This document shows positions 8,434 through 17,423 of a DNA stretch of 61,865 nucleotides, piece by piece. Position numbers and translations under genes: made by a program. Origin of the DNA: Pseudobutyrivibrio sp. (GTDB lineage Bacteria; Bacillota; Clostridia; Lachnospirales; Lachnospiraceae); assembly GCA_024697025.1 (NCBI GenBank), contig JAILGH010000059.1, positions 1-61,865 on the forward strand, given 5' to 3'. The notes below the pieces were generated by a model. The model was not told the DNA's origin and searched no databases. It saw only the letters and a program-made list of their open reading frames with translations. Numbering within the stretch: the stretch's first letter is position 1; every line of letters starts with the position of its first letter.

Positions 8434-8462
8434 TTTATATCACACCTGTTTAAACAGGTCAA
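8434..8462 (-). promoter_or_regulatory. treBC promoter with operator in its spacer
   Basis: On the minus strand TTGACC (8457-8462) and TATAAA (8434-8439) are 17 bases apart. A perfect palindrome ACCTGTTTAAACAGGT (8444-8459) fills most of the spacer and touches the -35 box. The promoter and operator overlap the last codons of treR. Confidence 0.75.
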
Positions 8463-9186
8463 CATCTTTATGTCTAACAGCTGTATCCATAAAGCAGAAA
8501 TATTCCGGTACATGCCTTGACTGGGTATATTCAAACAGCAATCCTTTTTTATTAAATGTTTGGCTGGACACCACCGCAAGACAATTAGAATCCCCCAAGC
8601 TTAAGTACATAGAATCTACCTGCGTGACTCTCTCCACTGTCATCTTGCGCTTACTCATGCTGATTTCCATATTCAATTCGTTTTCTATATATTCATAAAT
8701 CGACTTGCTAGCTATCTCCTTGGTAAGACCTGTGACAATGGATTTGTCAAAAAGGTTGATATCCAAAATACATGGTTTACCATCTAGCTTTCTAAGTCTT
8801 TGTATGTAATAAAGCTCTGTTCCCTCTTTGAAGCCAGATCTTTTGGCGACTCTTGCATCTGCAACAATTTCTGCAAAAAGCACAACCTCTGTAGTGCTCT
8901 TAAGCTTATTGCGAGTGGCAGACTCTTTAAAGGTTTCAATGCCACCTATTACAAAGCTTGCCTTGTCCACTGGTTGATACACCACCCTGACTCCTACGCC
9001 ATTGATGGCCTGAACATAGCCAATCTCCGCCAGCTGCGCCAGAGCTCGTCTTACTGTATTTCTCGAGCAATCGTATGTTTTAATCAAAGTATTTTCTGAA
9101 GGAAGAATTGTCTGGTACTCGTACTCCTCCCCTTCGATTCTTTCTTTTAAATCTCTGTAAATGCTTTCGTATTTTGATTTTGCCAT
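8440..9186 (-). CDS. treR: GntR-family (UTRA) trehalose operon repressor
   Basis: A 248-residue regulator. The winged-helix DNA-binding domain is at about residues 1-70 (LIKTYDCSRNTVRRALAQLAEIGYVQ), followed by a UTRA ligand-binding domain at about 85-235. Members of this group bind trehalose 6-phosphate and release DNA. Near-identical ACCTGTTTAAACAGGT palindromes lie in front of treR and of treBC, so it probably represses both. The gene is upstream of treBC on the same strand, and its 3' end contains the treBC -35 box and operator. Confidence 0.88.
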   Translation of the reverse strand: MAKSKYESIYRDLKERIEGEEYEYQTILPSENTLIKTYDCSRNTVRRALAQLAEIGYVQAINGVGVRVVYQPVDKASFVIGGIETFKESATRNKLKSTTEVVLFAEIVADARVAKRSGFKEGTELYYIQRLRKLDGKPCILDINLFDKSIVTGLTKEIASKSIYEYIENELNMEISMSKRKMTVERVTQVDSMYLSLGDSNCLAVVSSQTFNKKGLLFEYTQSRHVPEYFCFMDTAVRHKDVDLFKQV

Positions 9187-9198
9187 AAAACTTCTCCA

Positions 9199-9214
9199 TC
9201 TTGTTTAAACAGGT
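9199..9214. promoter_or_regulatory. TreR operator in front of treR
   Basis: TCTTGTTTAAACAGGT is the third copy of the tre palindrome. It lies just after a TATATAAC stretch on the minus strand and 13 bases before the treR start, as expected for autorepression. Confidence 0.6.
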
Positions 9215-9291
9215 TATATAAAAAGGGTATCATATTTTTATAAAGCTAGAAAGAGTTTTACTATGTATGCGATTGCAAAATAAGTTCCGAC

Positions 9292-9320
9292 AAAAAAAGA
9301 CCACCGCCAAAGCGATGGTC
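9292..9320 (-). terminator. mecA terminator
   Basis: On the minus strand a 9-bp stem (arms 9312-9320 and 9299-9307, one G-U pair) is followed by seven T, 16 bases after the mecA stop. Confidence 0.85.
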
Positions 9321-9335
9321 TAATATTATTCTATG

Positions 9336-10037
9336 TTATACCTGTGACAATGTATTTACGCAATCTTCGCAAATCAAATCGCCATGCTCTAGTAAAAATG
9401 CTCCATCAAAACTCTCTGTAAACATCTGGCTTGCATACTCTGCAATTACCAAAATTACTGATGAAATCTGGCGACGTGTAAGTCTAAAGTTAAGCTTGAT
9501 GTAGTAATCATCACCATAACGATAAAGTGAACTCTGAATGCCACTGTACTTTGGAATGTGCTTACAAAGCATAATAGCTGCGTCTAAGTCTGGAAGGATT
9601 GCCCACAGTGGAGTATCGAGATACTGATCTGTTATCTCGTCCTTATCATCCTGTAATGCAGATGCATTCTGTACAGGTACATCAGATGTAGTCCTAGAAC
9701 CCATGCCTGGTGCATTCTTTGTGGTAGAAAGTGTTTCCTGTAATCCTGTTAAATGCTTTTTGAGTTCCTCTATAGCTGTTGCCAAACCAGAACTAGAATC
9801 TGGGGAAATGAGCAACGCAACATCTCCTTGTGGCATAACTGTCATCTGTACGCTGTAAGCTTTAGCGTGTGTTTCAATACCAAGTGTTTCACATGCCTCT
9901 GCTAAAATGTCCCGGATAAAGCTTTGGGTCTTTTCCTGGTCACTGACGAAATCTCCAAGCTCCATGCCGTTCTGTTCCATTTCTTCTTTAGTGATGACGC
10001 AACGAATCTTGTCTTCACCTATCTTCTTGAACTTCAT
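9336..10037 (-). CDS. mecA: MecA adaptor protein for ClpC
   Basis: A 233-residue cytoplasmic adaptor that hands substrates to the ClpC-ClpP protease; in Bacillus it targets ComK. The N-terminal part (MKFKKIGEDKIRCVITKEEM) and the C-terminal substrate/ClpC-binding domain (about residues 130-225) both fit the family. A poorly conserved Ser/Thr-rich linker lies at about 95-130. The ATG at 10037 follows AAGGAGGGG; a GTG at 10055 would put that site inside the gene. The clients in this organism are unknown. Confidence 0.9.
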   Translation of the reverse strand: MKFKKIGEDKIRCVITKEEMEQNGMELGDFVSDQEKTQSFIRDILAEACETLGIETHAKAYSVQMTVMPQGDVALLISPDSSSGLATAIEELKKHLTGLQETLSTTKNAPGMGSRTTSDVPVQNASALQDDKDEITDQYLDTPLWAILPDLDAAIMLCKHIPKYSGIQSSLYRYGDDYYIKLNFRLTRRQISSVILVIAEYASQMFTESFDGAFLLEHGDLICEDCVNTLSQV

Positions 10038-10074
10038 CAGCTCCCCTCCTTTCACAGTCTTTCGAGGTAAGTAA

Positions 10075-10103
10075 AGTGTAGCAAATCCAAGTCAATGTGT
10101 CAC
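10075..10103 (-). promoter_or_regulatory. probable mecA promoter (extended -10)
   Basis: On the minus strand GTGACA (10098-10103) and TGC-TACACT (-10 at 10075-10080) are 17 bases apart, with the TGn extension before the -10. It is about 40 bases upstream of the mecA start. Confidence 0.5.
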
Positions 10104-10149
10104 GGAATTTTCTGAGTAATTTATCTGAATTTTATGTGAACATCAGCTT

Positions 10150-10163
10150 GTTGTATATACAAC
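10150..10163. repeat. perfect palindrome in pyrD-mecA gap
   Basis: GTTGTATATACAAC is a perfect 14-bp palindrome, 11 bases after the pyrD stop and upstream of the mecA promoter. It could be an operator or a short transcript-end hairpin; no T-run follows. Confidence 0.5.
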
Positions 10164-10174
10164 TTCTCCTACTA

Positions 10175-11083
10175 CTATTTTACAACACCTATGATAGAAT
10201 TGATATCCTCAATATTTTTGCGAATCATATAATCTTTGACCCCAGCTAAAATATCCACCGTTGCAGTAGGATTAAAGAAATTTGCTGTGCCAACAGATAC
10301 TGCTGTCGCGCCTGCCAACATCATTTCCACTGCATCTTCCCAAGTGCTAATGCCTCCCATTCCAATGATAGGAATCCTTACAGCATTGGCACATTCATAT
10401 ACCATTCTCACTGCTATAGGATGGACTGCTGGACCAGACATACCACCGGTCTTATTTGCTAGAACAAAGCTTTGACGCTCAACATCGATTTTCATTCCTG
10501 TAAGAGTGTTTATAAGTGAAATGGCGTCTGCTCCACCGGCCTCTGCCGCCTTTGCCATCACCTTGATATCTGTAACGTTAGGTGAAAGTTTCATAACAAT
10601 AGGCTGCTTGGCATGCGCTTTTACCAGACGAGTGATTTCTTCAACTGCCTTTGGATCCTGTCCGAAAGCAATTCCGCCTTCCTTAACATTAGGGCAAGAT
10701 ATATTGATTTCTAACATATCTACGCGGCTTTCTGAAGATAATCTGTCAACCACTTCAATATATTCTTCGGCTGAATGTCCGCAAACATTAACCAAAACTT
10801 TCGTGTCCACAAATTGTTCAAGAAATTTTAAATCTCTCTCACAGAATACTTCCACTCCTGGATTCTGCAAACCAATAGCATTTAGCATGCCTGAGCTTAC
10901 CTCAGCAATACGTGGTGTTGGATTGCCTGGCCATGGCACATTTGCAACACCTTTGGTAACAACAGCACCAAGCTGATTTAAATCTACAAACTCCGAGTAT
11001 TCCATTCCAGAACCAAATGTACCGGAAGCTTCCATAATTGGATTTTGAAATTCTACTCCTGCGATGGTAACTTTTGTGTTCAT
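10175..11083 (-). CDS. pyrD: dihydroorotate dehydrogenase B, catalytic subunit
   Basis: A 302-residue FMN enzyme (PyrDB, class 1B) oxidising dihydroorotate to orotate, with electrons passed through PyrK to NAD. The active-site base C130 stands in NISCPNVKEGG, as required for class 1. The TIM-barrel and the phosphate-binding end (GMGGIS ... GTANFF) are intact. Its ATG overlaps the pyrK stop by one base (TAATG), indicating translational coupling with its partner. Confidence 0.95.
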   Translation of the reverse strand: MNTKVTIAGVEFQNPIMEASGTFGSGMEYSEFVDLNQLGAVVTKGVANVPWPGNPTPRIAEVSSGMLNAIGLQNPGVEVFCERDLKFLEQFVDTKVLVNVCGHSAEEYIEVVDRLSSESRVDMLEINISCPNVKEGGIAFGQDPKAVEEITRLVKAHAKQPIVMKLSPNVTDIKVMAKAAEAGGADAISLINTLTGMKIDVERQSFVLANKTGGMSGPAVHPIAVRMVYECANAVRIPIIGMGGISTWEDAVEMMLAGATAVSVGTANFFNPTATVDILAGVKDYMIRKNIEDINSIIGVVK

Positions 11084-11847
11084 TATAATTCTACCTCCGT
11101 AGCTAAGAATACTGGACCGTCCTTACATACTCTCTTATTGTGAACGTGGCTGTGGTCATCTACCTCAGTAGATTTGCATACGCATCCCAGACATGCACCA
11201 ACACCACATGCCATACGCTCTTCCATGGAAACGTAGCATTTAATACCATGCTCCTTGGCATAGGCTGCAGCACCTCTAAGCATTGGCTTTGGACCGCAAG
11301 CATAAATCACATCTGCCTGTAGATTGTTTTCATTCATAGCATCTACAACAGTACCATGCACACCTACCGAGCCATCATCTGTTGCAATGATAAGCTCTGC
11401 AGCAACATCTGTGAACTCTTCAGTGAGAAACATATCGTCATTTCTGTAACCCATAACTGCTGTTACAGAACCTGGCAACTGCTTTGCAAGCTCAAGCATT
11501 GGAGGAACACCAATTCCACCTCCAACGACTATGGACTTTTCTCCTTCAAGTGGAAAACCGTTTCCAAGAGGTCCCATAACCTCAACTTCATCGCCAGAAA
11601 CCAGCTTTGAGAACTCGTTGGTTCCTGCACCAACTACTCTAAATACCACTCTAAGAGTAGAAGCCTCCTTATCTATCTCGCAAATACTTATTGGACGAGG
11701 CAAAAGCTTGCTGCCGTCCTTTGAAAAAATATTGATAAACTGACCAGGAATAGCATCCTTTGCTGCAGTTGTCTTTATCTTAAGGCTGTACACGCCCTGC
11801 GCCAGATTTTTTGATTCTATAATTTTTGCAGTTTCTTTTACTTTCAT
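11083..11847 (-). CDS. pyrK: dihydroorotate dehydrogenase B, electron-transfer subunit
   Basis: A 254-residue ferredoxin-reductase-like subunit carrying FAD and a 2Fe-2S cluster. RPIS at 51-54 binds FAD and GGGIGVPP at 109-116 belongs to the NAD-binding lobe. The cluster cysteines are C214, C219, C222 and C241. It forms an alpha2-beta2 complex with the PyrD encoded immediately downstream. It is separated from pyrF by 88 bases containing two small hairpins. Confidence 0.95.
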   Translation of the reverse strand: MKVKETAKIIESKNLAQGVYSLKIKTTAAKDAIPGQFINIFSKDGSKLLPRPISICEIDKEASTLRVVFRVVGAGTNEFSKLVSGDEVEVMGPLGNGFPLEGEKSIVVGGGIGVPPMLELAKQLPGSVTAVMGYRNDDMFLTEEFTDVAAELIIATDDGSVGVHGTVVDAMNENNLQADVIYACGPKPMLRGAAAYAKEHGIKCYVSMEERMACGVGACLGCVCKSTEVDDHSHVHNKRVCKDGPVFLATEVEL

Positions 11848-11935
11848 TAATTAAACTCCTTTGCCCCTCATCAGGGTCATTCTGCACCCAAAATTTCTCC
11901 TGCACTACACTCAGTGCAGCAAACCCATGAGAGAA
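11848..11935 (-). other. pyrF-pyrK gap with two small hairpins
   Basis: Read on the minus strand, CTGCAC/GTGCAG (arms at 11914-11919 and 11900-11905) and a CCCTGATGAGGGG stem precede the pyrK ribosome site. No T-run follows, so these are not terminators. They may be mRNA processing or stability elements. Confidence 0.4.
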
Positions 11936-12853
11936 TTATAATGCAGAGCGAATATCTGCAAGCATATCTTCAACCGCTGCTCTACTTGCATCAGCAAAAT
12001 TGGCCTCTCCGAACTTTGCATATTTCTCCTGCTGGTATGCAGCAATTATTCCACGGCTTGAATTTACAATTGCTCCAAGGCCGTCTTCATTAAAGAAGTT
12101 AACAAGGTCTGCACCCTTGCCACCCTGTGCACCATAACCAGGTACTAAGATATATGTATGAGGCATGAGCTTGCGAAGCTTTGCTCCCATTTCTGGATAT
12201 GTAGCACCTACAACAGCACCAACATTTGAGTAGTCGCCCTCGCGAGTATCAGCACCCCACTCCTCAATCTTTTCAGCCATATGCTCATAGAGAGGTCTGC
12301 CATCAATGAGTCTATCCTGGAACTCTCCTGATGAAGGATTAGATGTCTTGCAAAGTACAAAGATACCCTTGTCCTCCTCCTTGCAAACATCAACAAATGG
12401 CTTAACACCATCTGTTCCAAGGTAAGGATTAACTGTAGCCATATCTGCATCAAATCCCTTAAATGTATTGTCACCAACCTGCACTGAGCCAAGATGTCCA
12501 AGTGCGTAGGCTGTAGATGTAGAACCAATGTCGCCGCGCTTGATATCAGCGATAACTACAAGGCCAAGTTTCTTTGCATAATCTACCGACTTCTTGTAAG
12601 CAATAAGTCCTGGAATGCCATAGCTTTCATACATGGCGATTTGTGGCTTAACAGCTGGAATCAAGTCTGCAGTAGCATCCATAATCTGCTTGTTGTAATC
12701 AAACATTGCCTCACCAACAGCCTCAAGTGTCTGACCCATATCTGAGATGTACTTGTCCACAAGCGACTTTGGCATAAGCTTCATTGTAGGGTCGAGGCCT
12801 ACAACTATAGGAGCATTTTTAGCTTGAATTTGAGTTATTAGTTTTTGAATCAT
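11936..12853 (-). CDS. pyrF: orotidine 5'-phosphate decarboxylase
   Basis: A 305-residue enzyme that decarboxylates OMP to UMP, the last step of UMP synthesis. It is the long (type 2) form. The catalytic D-K-D set is in IADIKRGDIG: D103, K105 and D108. It lies 26 bases after pyrC. pyrE (orotate phosphoribosyltransferase), often next to it, is not in this window. Confidence 0.94.
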   Translation of the reverse strand: MIQKLITQIQAKNAPIVVGLDPTMKLMPKSLVDKYISDMGQTLEAVGEAMFDYNKQIMDATADLIPAVKPQIAMYESYGIPGLIAYKKSVDYAKKLGLVVIADIKRGDIGSTSTAYALGHLGSVQVGDNTFKGFDADMATVNPYLGTDGVKPFVDVCKEEDKGIFVLCKTSNPSSGEFQDRLIDGRPLYEHMAEKIEEWGADTREGDYSNVGAVVGATYPEMGAKLRKLMPHTYILVPGYGAQGGKGADLVNFFNEDGLGAIVNSSRGIIAAYQQEKYAKFGEANFADASRAAVEDMLADIRSAL

Positions 12854-12879
12854 AATGTATCCTTTCTTAAATACGCATG

Positions 12880-14157
12880 TTACGCTTCGTATACTACGCG
12901 TCCACCATAAATTGTTTTAACTACCTTACCCTGTACCTTGCGGCCTTCGAATGGCATGTTCTTGGATTTGCCAACAAAGTCTGCAGCGTGAATCTCGTAT
13001 TCAACCCTAGGGTCAAAAATTGTTATATCTGCTGCCTTTCCTGTAGCAATATTTCCCAAGTCGTCGCGGCCAAGAATCCTTGCTGGATTGCTGCTCATAT
13101 ATGCAGCCATAGTAAGTGGTGTGATGAGCCCTGATAAAACGAGCTCTGTATATGTTAAGCTTGCAGATGTCTCCAAGCCTACGATACCAAATGGTGAAGC
13201 AAAGCCCTTGGCCTTTTCCTCAGCGGTGTGTGGAGCATGGTCTGTGGAAATGACCTCAAAGACACCCTCAGCAAGGCCCTTTCTAAGGGCTTCCCTATCG
13301 GCAGCTGTTCTGACTGGTGGATTCATCTTGTAATTGCCATCTCCTGGCACGATGTCATCCTCTGTGAGTGTAAAGTGATGAGGGCAAACCTCGCCTGACA
13401 CCTTAACACCTCTGGCCTTAGCCTCCTTGACTATGTCATAGCTTTCTTTGGTTGAGCAATGACAAAGATGAAGTGTTGCTCCTGTCTCCTCAGCCAACAT
13501 AATGTCACGCATCTCAATTATATTTTCAACAGCATTACTAATGCCCTTTTCACCCATGGAATCAGACTTGGCACCAAGGTTCATAACTCCACCTTGCACC
13601 AAATTAATATCCTCGCAGTGGGCAAGCACTGGAACATTTGCCTTGGCAACAATCTTCATTGCCTCACGGTATAAGCCAGAGTCCATAACGGATTTACCAT
13701 CCTCAGAAATAGCTGGTATCCCAGCATCAATCATTCCCTGTAAATCAGAAAGCTCCTTGCCTTCCATTCCCTTGGTAACAGAACCAACCTGAAGAACCCT
13801 TGTAAGGCCAACCTCTTTAGCCTTGTTATGAACATAATTTACAAGCTCTGGGTTATCTACAACAGGCTTGGTATTTGGCATAGCAAGCACTGTGGTGACT
13901 CCGCCTCTTGCTGCCGCCTTTGAACCGGTTTCGATGTCCTCCTTCTCAATCTGACCTGGATCTCTAAAGTGAACATGCATGTCAATGAATCCAGGGAACA
14001 CATAACACCCCGATGCATCAACTACCGTATCAGAAGAAACGGGAACAATATCAGCCTCTACAGCTGAGATAATGTTCCCGTCTATCTTAATATCTAATAA
14101 TTTATCTGTATTTGTTGGAGGGTTTAAAACTCTTCCATTTTTGATTATAAGGCTCAT
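12880..14157 (-). CDS. pyrC: dihydroorotase
   Basis: A 425-residue zinc amidohydrolase that cyclises carbamoyl aspartate to dihydroorotate. The metal motif DMHVHFRDPG (H61, H63), ALAHCED and a C-terminal STDHAPH are all present. This is the long type I form. The ATG at 14157 follows AGAGAGGA; the longer TTG reading at 14175 would contain that site. It is the first gene of pyrCFKD and lies just downstream of the lysC terminator. Confidence 0.94.
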   Translation of the reverse strand: MSLIIKNGRVLNPPTNTDKLLDIKIDGNIISAVEADIVPVSSDTVVDASGCYVFPGFIDMHVHFRDPGQIEKEDIETGSKAAARGGVTTVLAMPNTKPVVDNPELVNYVHNKAKEVGLTRVLQVGSVTKGMEGKELSDLQGMIDAGIPAISEDGKSVMDSGLYREAMKIVAKANVPVLAHCEDINLVQGGVMNLGAKSDSMGEKGISNAVENIIEMRDIMLAEETGATLHLCHCSTKESYDIVKEAKARGVKVSGEVCPHHFTLTEDDIVPGDGNYKMNPPVRTAADREALRKGLAEGVFEVISTDHAPHTAEEKAKGFASPFGIVGLETSASLTYTELVLSGLITPLTMAAYMSSNPARILGRDDLGNIATGKAADITIFDPRVEYEIHAADFVGKSKNMPFEGRKVQGKVVKTIYGGRVVYEA

Positions 14158-14183
14158 GTTATTCCTCTCTTTCAACGTTCTTT

Positions 14184-14225
14184 AAAAAACCCCTTGGCCG
14201 CCACTTAAAAGTAGCAGCCTCAGGG
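14184..14225 (-). terminator. lysC terminator
   Basis: On the minus strand an 11-bp stem (14209-14219 with 14196-14206, two G-U pairs), extended by CCC/GGG, is followed by AAGGGG and six T. It separates lysC from pyrC. Confidence 0.7.
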
Positions 14226-14233
14226 CAATACAT

Positions 14234-15556
14234 TTAAAGCTTTGTTGTAACAAAAATATCGTATATAGACTTAACAGCTGTATCGAAATCTTCGTTTTGA
14301 ACACCGATGATGATGTTGAGCTCGGAAGAACCCTGATCAATCATGCGAACGTTTACATGTGCATGGCTAAGTGCTGAGAAGATACGTCCGGCAGTACCAC
14401 GTGTGCTCTTCATACCGCGACCTACAACTGCGATAAGTGCAAGGTCTGACTCAATCTCGATAGAGTCTGGTGAGCAATTTCTGTGAATAGCAGAAACAAC
14501 TGCCTGCTCCTTGTTGATGAACTCATCCTCGTGAACAACAACTGTCATTGTATCGATACCTGATGGCATGTGCTCGATGTTGATTCCATTGTCCTCGAAT
14601 GCCTGAAGCGCCTTACGACAGAAACCAATCTCAGAGTTCATAAGAGACTTTGTGATAAGTACTGTACAGAATCCCTTCTTACCAGCAATACCTGTGATAA
14701 CGTACTCATTGCGCTGAGCTGTAGACTCAACAATCCATGTGCCATCATCCTCTGGCTTGTTGGTGTTCTTGATGTTGATTGGAATACCAGCTGAACGAAC
14801 TGGGAAAATAGCATCCTCGTGAAGAACGCCTGCACCCATGTATGAAAGCTCGCGAAGCTCTCTGTATGTGATAGTCTGCATACCAACTGGGTTGTCAACG
14901 ATACGTGGATCGCAAATCAAGAAACCAGAAACGTCTGTCCAGTTCTCGTAAACATCAACCTTAGCTGCGCCTGCTACGATAGAACCTGTAACATCAGAAC
15001 CACCACGTGAGAAAGTCTTAACGCGACCATCCTTGCCACATCCATAGAAACCTGGAATAACTGCATGTGGATGCTCCTCTAATGCCTTTGCCATAGTCTT
15101 CTCTGTCTTGTATGAATTAAGGTGTCCTTCCTCGTTGAAGAAGATAACATCCTTGGCATCGATAAAGTCATAGCCTAAATACTTAGCCATAATCTTGCCG
15201 TTGAGGTACTCGCCACGGCTTGCAAGATAATCAAGTGAAAGGTCTGCCTTGATATCTGCTGCAATCTGCTTGAAATCCTCATCTAAAGAAAAATCCTTAA
15301 GCTTTAATCCATCGATAATCTCGTTGTAACGAGCCTTGATAGCCTCAAGATTCTTGCTAACATCCTTACCTGCCTTGGCATCCTCATATGTGCCAATAAG
15401 CATATCTGTTACCTTGGTATCCTTGCTGTTACGCTTACCTGGAGCAGATGGAACAACGAAAACTCTAGTCTCGTCTGCACGGATAATATCGCCTACCTTT
15501 TTGAACTGCTTAGCGTCAGCCAGTGAGCTACCACCAAATTTAACTACCTTTTTCAT
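14234..15556 (-). CDS. lysC: aspartate kinase
   Basis: A 440-residue enzyme phosphorylating aspartate, the entry to lysine, threonine and methionine synthesis. The kinase signature KFGGSS starts at residue 6, and two ACT domains (about 295-440) provide feedback binding of an amino acid. The ATG at 15556 has GAGGA 8 bases upstream; the TTG at 15586 lacks a good site. It stands alone between terminators, and no leader riboswitch is evident in the 120 bases upstream. Confidence 0.93.
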   Translation of the reverse strand: MKKVVKFGGSSLADAKQFKKVGDIIRADETRVFVVPSAPGKRNSKDTKVTDMLIGTYEDAKAGKDVSKNLEAIKARYNEIIDGLKLKDFSLDEDFKQIAADIKADLSLDYLASRGEYLNGKIMAKYLGYDFIDAKDVIFFNEEGHLNSYKTEKTMAKALEEHPHAVIPGFYGCGKDGRVKTFSRGGSDVTGSIVAGAAKVDVYENWTDVSGFLICDPRIVDNPVGMQTITYRELRELSYMGAGVLHEDAIFPVRSAGIPINIKNTNKPEDDGTWIVESTAQRNEYVITGIAGKKGFCTVLITKSLMNSEIGFCRKALQAFEDNGINIEHMPSGIDTMTVVVHEDEFINKEQAVVSAIHRNCSPDSIEIESDLALIAVVGRGMKSTRGTAGRIFSALSHAHVNVRMIDQGSSELNIIIGVQNEDFDTAVKSIYDIFVTTKL

Positions 15557-15677
15557 TTCTATTTCCTCGTTCAATGTTATTTGCAATCCAAATATTTCGA
15601 ATTCCTAAAGATTGCCGTATTGCTTAACATCTTAGCATATTGCTTTAGTTAATTAAAGTAATAATATGAACAAAAAT

Positions 15678-16478
15678 TTATGACAACAACACTCTATCGT
15701 TATCTAATTCCTCTCCTGCGCCCACCTTAAACTTCTCCAACAGGTCTGCTACAGAAAGTTTTGCTCGCTCTTCACCCTCAGTATCAAAAACAATATTGCC
15801 AGCATTCATCATCAAAGTCCTGTTGCCCACCTCCAGTGCCTGATGCATATTGTGGGTAACCATAAGACAGGTGATACCTCGCTCTGCCACGATACTCTTG
15901 GTGAGATTTAACACCTTTTCTGCCGTAGCAGGATCTAAGGCTGCTGTATGCTCATCTAAAAGTAAAAGCTTAGGTGTAACAAATGTAGCCATGAGCAATG
16001 TAAGAGCTTGCCTCTGTCCGCCGGAAAGTAATCCTACTGGCTGCTTCATTCTATCTTCAAGCCCCATTCCAAGAAGAGAAAGCTGCTCCCTAAATCTAGC
16101 TTTGTCCTTGGAGCTAATTCTTGAAAAAAGCTTGCTTGAAGCCTTAGATGCTCGAAGATAAGCCAAAGCCATATTTTCTTCGATTGTCATATTTGGTGCA
16201 GTACCCTTAAGTGGGTCCTGGAAAAGATGTCCTATATATTTACTGCGAACGTGCTCTTTTTTAAAGGTAATATCCTCGCCATCTAAGTAAATATTGCCTT
16301 CGTCAACAATAAATGTACCAGCTATGGCGTTAAACATAGTTGATTTGCCCGCTCCATTTGAGCCAACAATTGTTGCAAAATCACCATCCTTAAGCTCTAA
16401 AGAAAGATTGGTGAGAGCCGCCTTTTCGTTGACTGTGCCAGGATTAAAAGTTTTAGAAATGTGATCTATTTTAAGCAT
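15678..16478 (-). CDS. ABC transporter ATPase of a TrpXYZ-like uptake system
   Basis: A 266-residue ATPase. Walker A GSNGAGKST is at 39-47, the signature LSGGQRQ near 150, and Walker B LLLLDEHTAALDP follows. The Q-loop and switch histidine (VTHN) are intact. It directly follows the permease gene with no gap and is the last gene of a three-gene importer. Systems of this make-up are annotated as tryptophan or tyrosine importers in Firmicutes; the substrate here is unproven. Confidence 0.88.
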   Translation of the reverse strand: MLKIDHISKTFNPGTVNEKAALTNLSLELKDGDFATIVGSNGAGKSTMFNAIAGTFIVDEGNIYLDGEDITFKKEHVRSKYIGHLFQDPLKGTAPNMTIEENMALAYLRASKASSKLFSRISSKDKARFREQLSLLGMGLEDRMKQPVGLLSGGQRQALTLLMATFVTPKLLLLDEHTAALDPATAEKVLNLTKSIVAERGITCLMVTHNMHQALEVGNRTLMMNAGNIVFDTEGEERAKLSVADLLEKFKVGAGEELDNDRVLLS

Positions 16479-17423
16479 CTACTTTACCTCCTGACCGCGG
16501 TTGCAGCGATAATTGGCAAATTCGCGCTTCTTCAAAGCTGCTTTCTTACGAACGTAAGGTGCAGCTATAGCAACAGCAACAATGATTGCAGATACAAGCT
16601 TTAATGCCTCTGCCGGAACTGACAATCTAAGAGCAATCGCCACTATAAATCTATAAAGTACAGAACCTAAAATGGTACCTAATATACGTCTAAAAATTGA
16701 ACCCTTGTTTCCAATAAGTGTCTGGCCAATGATAAGTGAAGCCAGCGCAATAGTAACCATACCTGTACCAATGTTGATGTCAGCAGACTTTTGATACTGA
16801 GCAATCAATGCTCCTGAAAGTGCTGTAAGGGAATTGGCAAGGCACAGACCAACTGTAATTGTAAATGTAGGATTGATAGATGATGACTTAACCATCTCAG
16901 CATTATCACCGGTAGCTCTGATTGACATACCAAGTGTGGTACCAAGGAACCACCAAAGTGCCAAGGAAATAACTATCACTATGAGGGCAACCATAGCAAC
17001 CTTGTACCAGTCACCAATAAAAGTATTTCCCAAAGTGTCTTTTCCTATAGAAAAAACAGTATCGCATCCAAACAAGTTGATAAGTGAAGCAAATCCCATG
17101 ACAGCAATGTTTATGGTGTACAAACCAGTATTTACGATAATACCTGCCAAAATAGATTCCACCCCTAGTTTAGTCTGTAGGAAAGCAGTTACAAATCCTG
17201 CTAGCGCACCTGTTACGAGTGCCGCTATAAGAGCAAGGAAAGGATGGCCTGCCAATGTAACCATTGCCGCAACTGCGCAGCCCAAGGTAAAGCAACCATC
17301 TGTTGTTAAATCTGCAATATTAAGTATTGTAAAAGAAATAAAAAGTGCCAGAGCTACGAGTGCATAAATGCACCCTAGCTCCAAAGCACTTTGAAAAATC
17401 GAAATTGTAAAAATTGAAGACAT
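16479..17423 (-). CDS. ABC transporter permease (TrpY-like)
   Basis: A 314-residue membrane permease of the BPD_transp_2 family with about eight to nine hydrophobic segments. The conserved cytoplasmic loop reads LGMSIRATGDNAEMVKSSSI. It is preceded immediately by the substrate-binding lipoprotein gene and followed immediately by the ATPase, so one operon. A homodimer would form the channel. Confidence 0.88.
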   Translation of the reverse strand: MSSIFTISIFQSALELGCIYALVALALFISFTILNIADLTTDGCFTLGCAVAAMVTLAGHPFLALIAALVTGALAGFVTAFLQTKLGVESILAGIIVNTGLYTINIAVMGFASLINLFGCDTVFSIGKDTLGNTFIGDWYKVAMVALIVIVISLALWWFLGTTLGMSIRATGDNAEMVKSSSINPTFTITVGLCLANSLTALSGALIAQYQKSADINIGTGMVTIALASLIIGQTLIGNKGSIFRRILGTILGSVLYRFIVAIALRLSVPAEALKLVSAIIVAVAIAAPYVRKKAALKKREFANYRCNRGQEVK

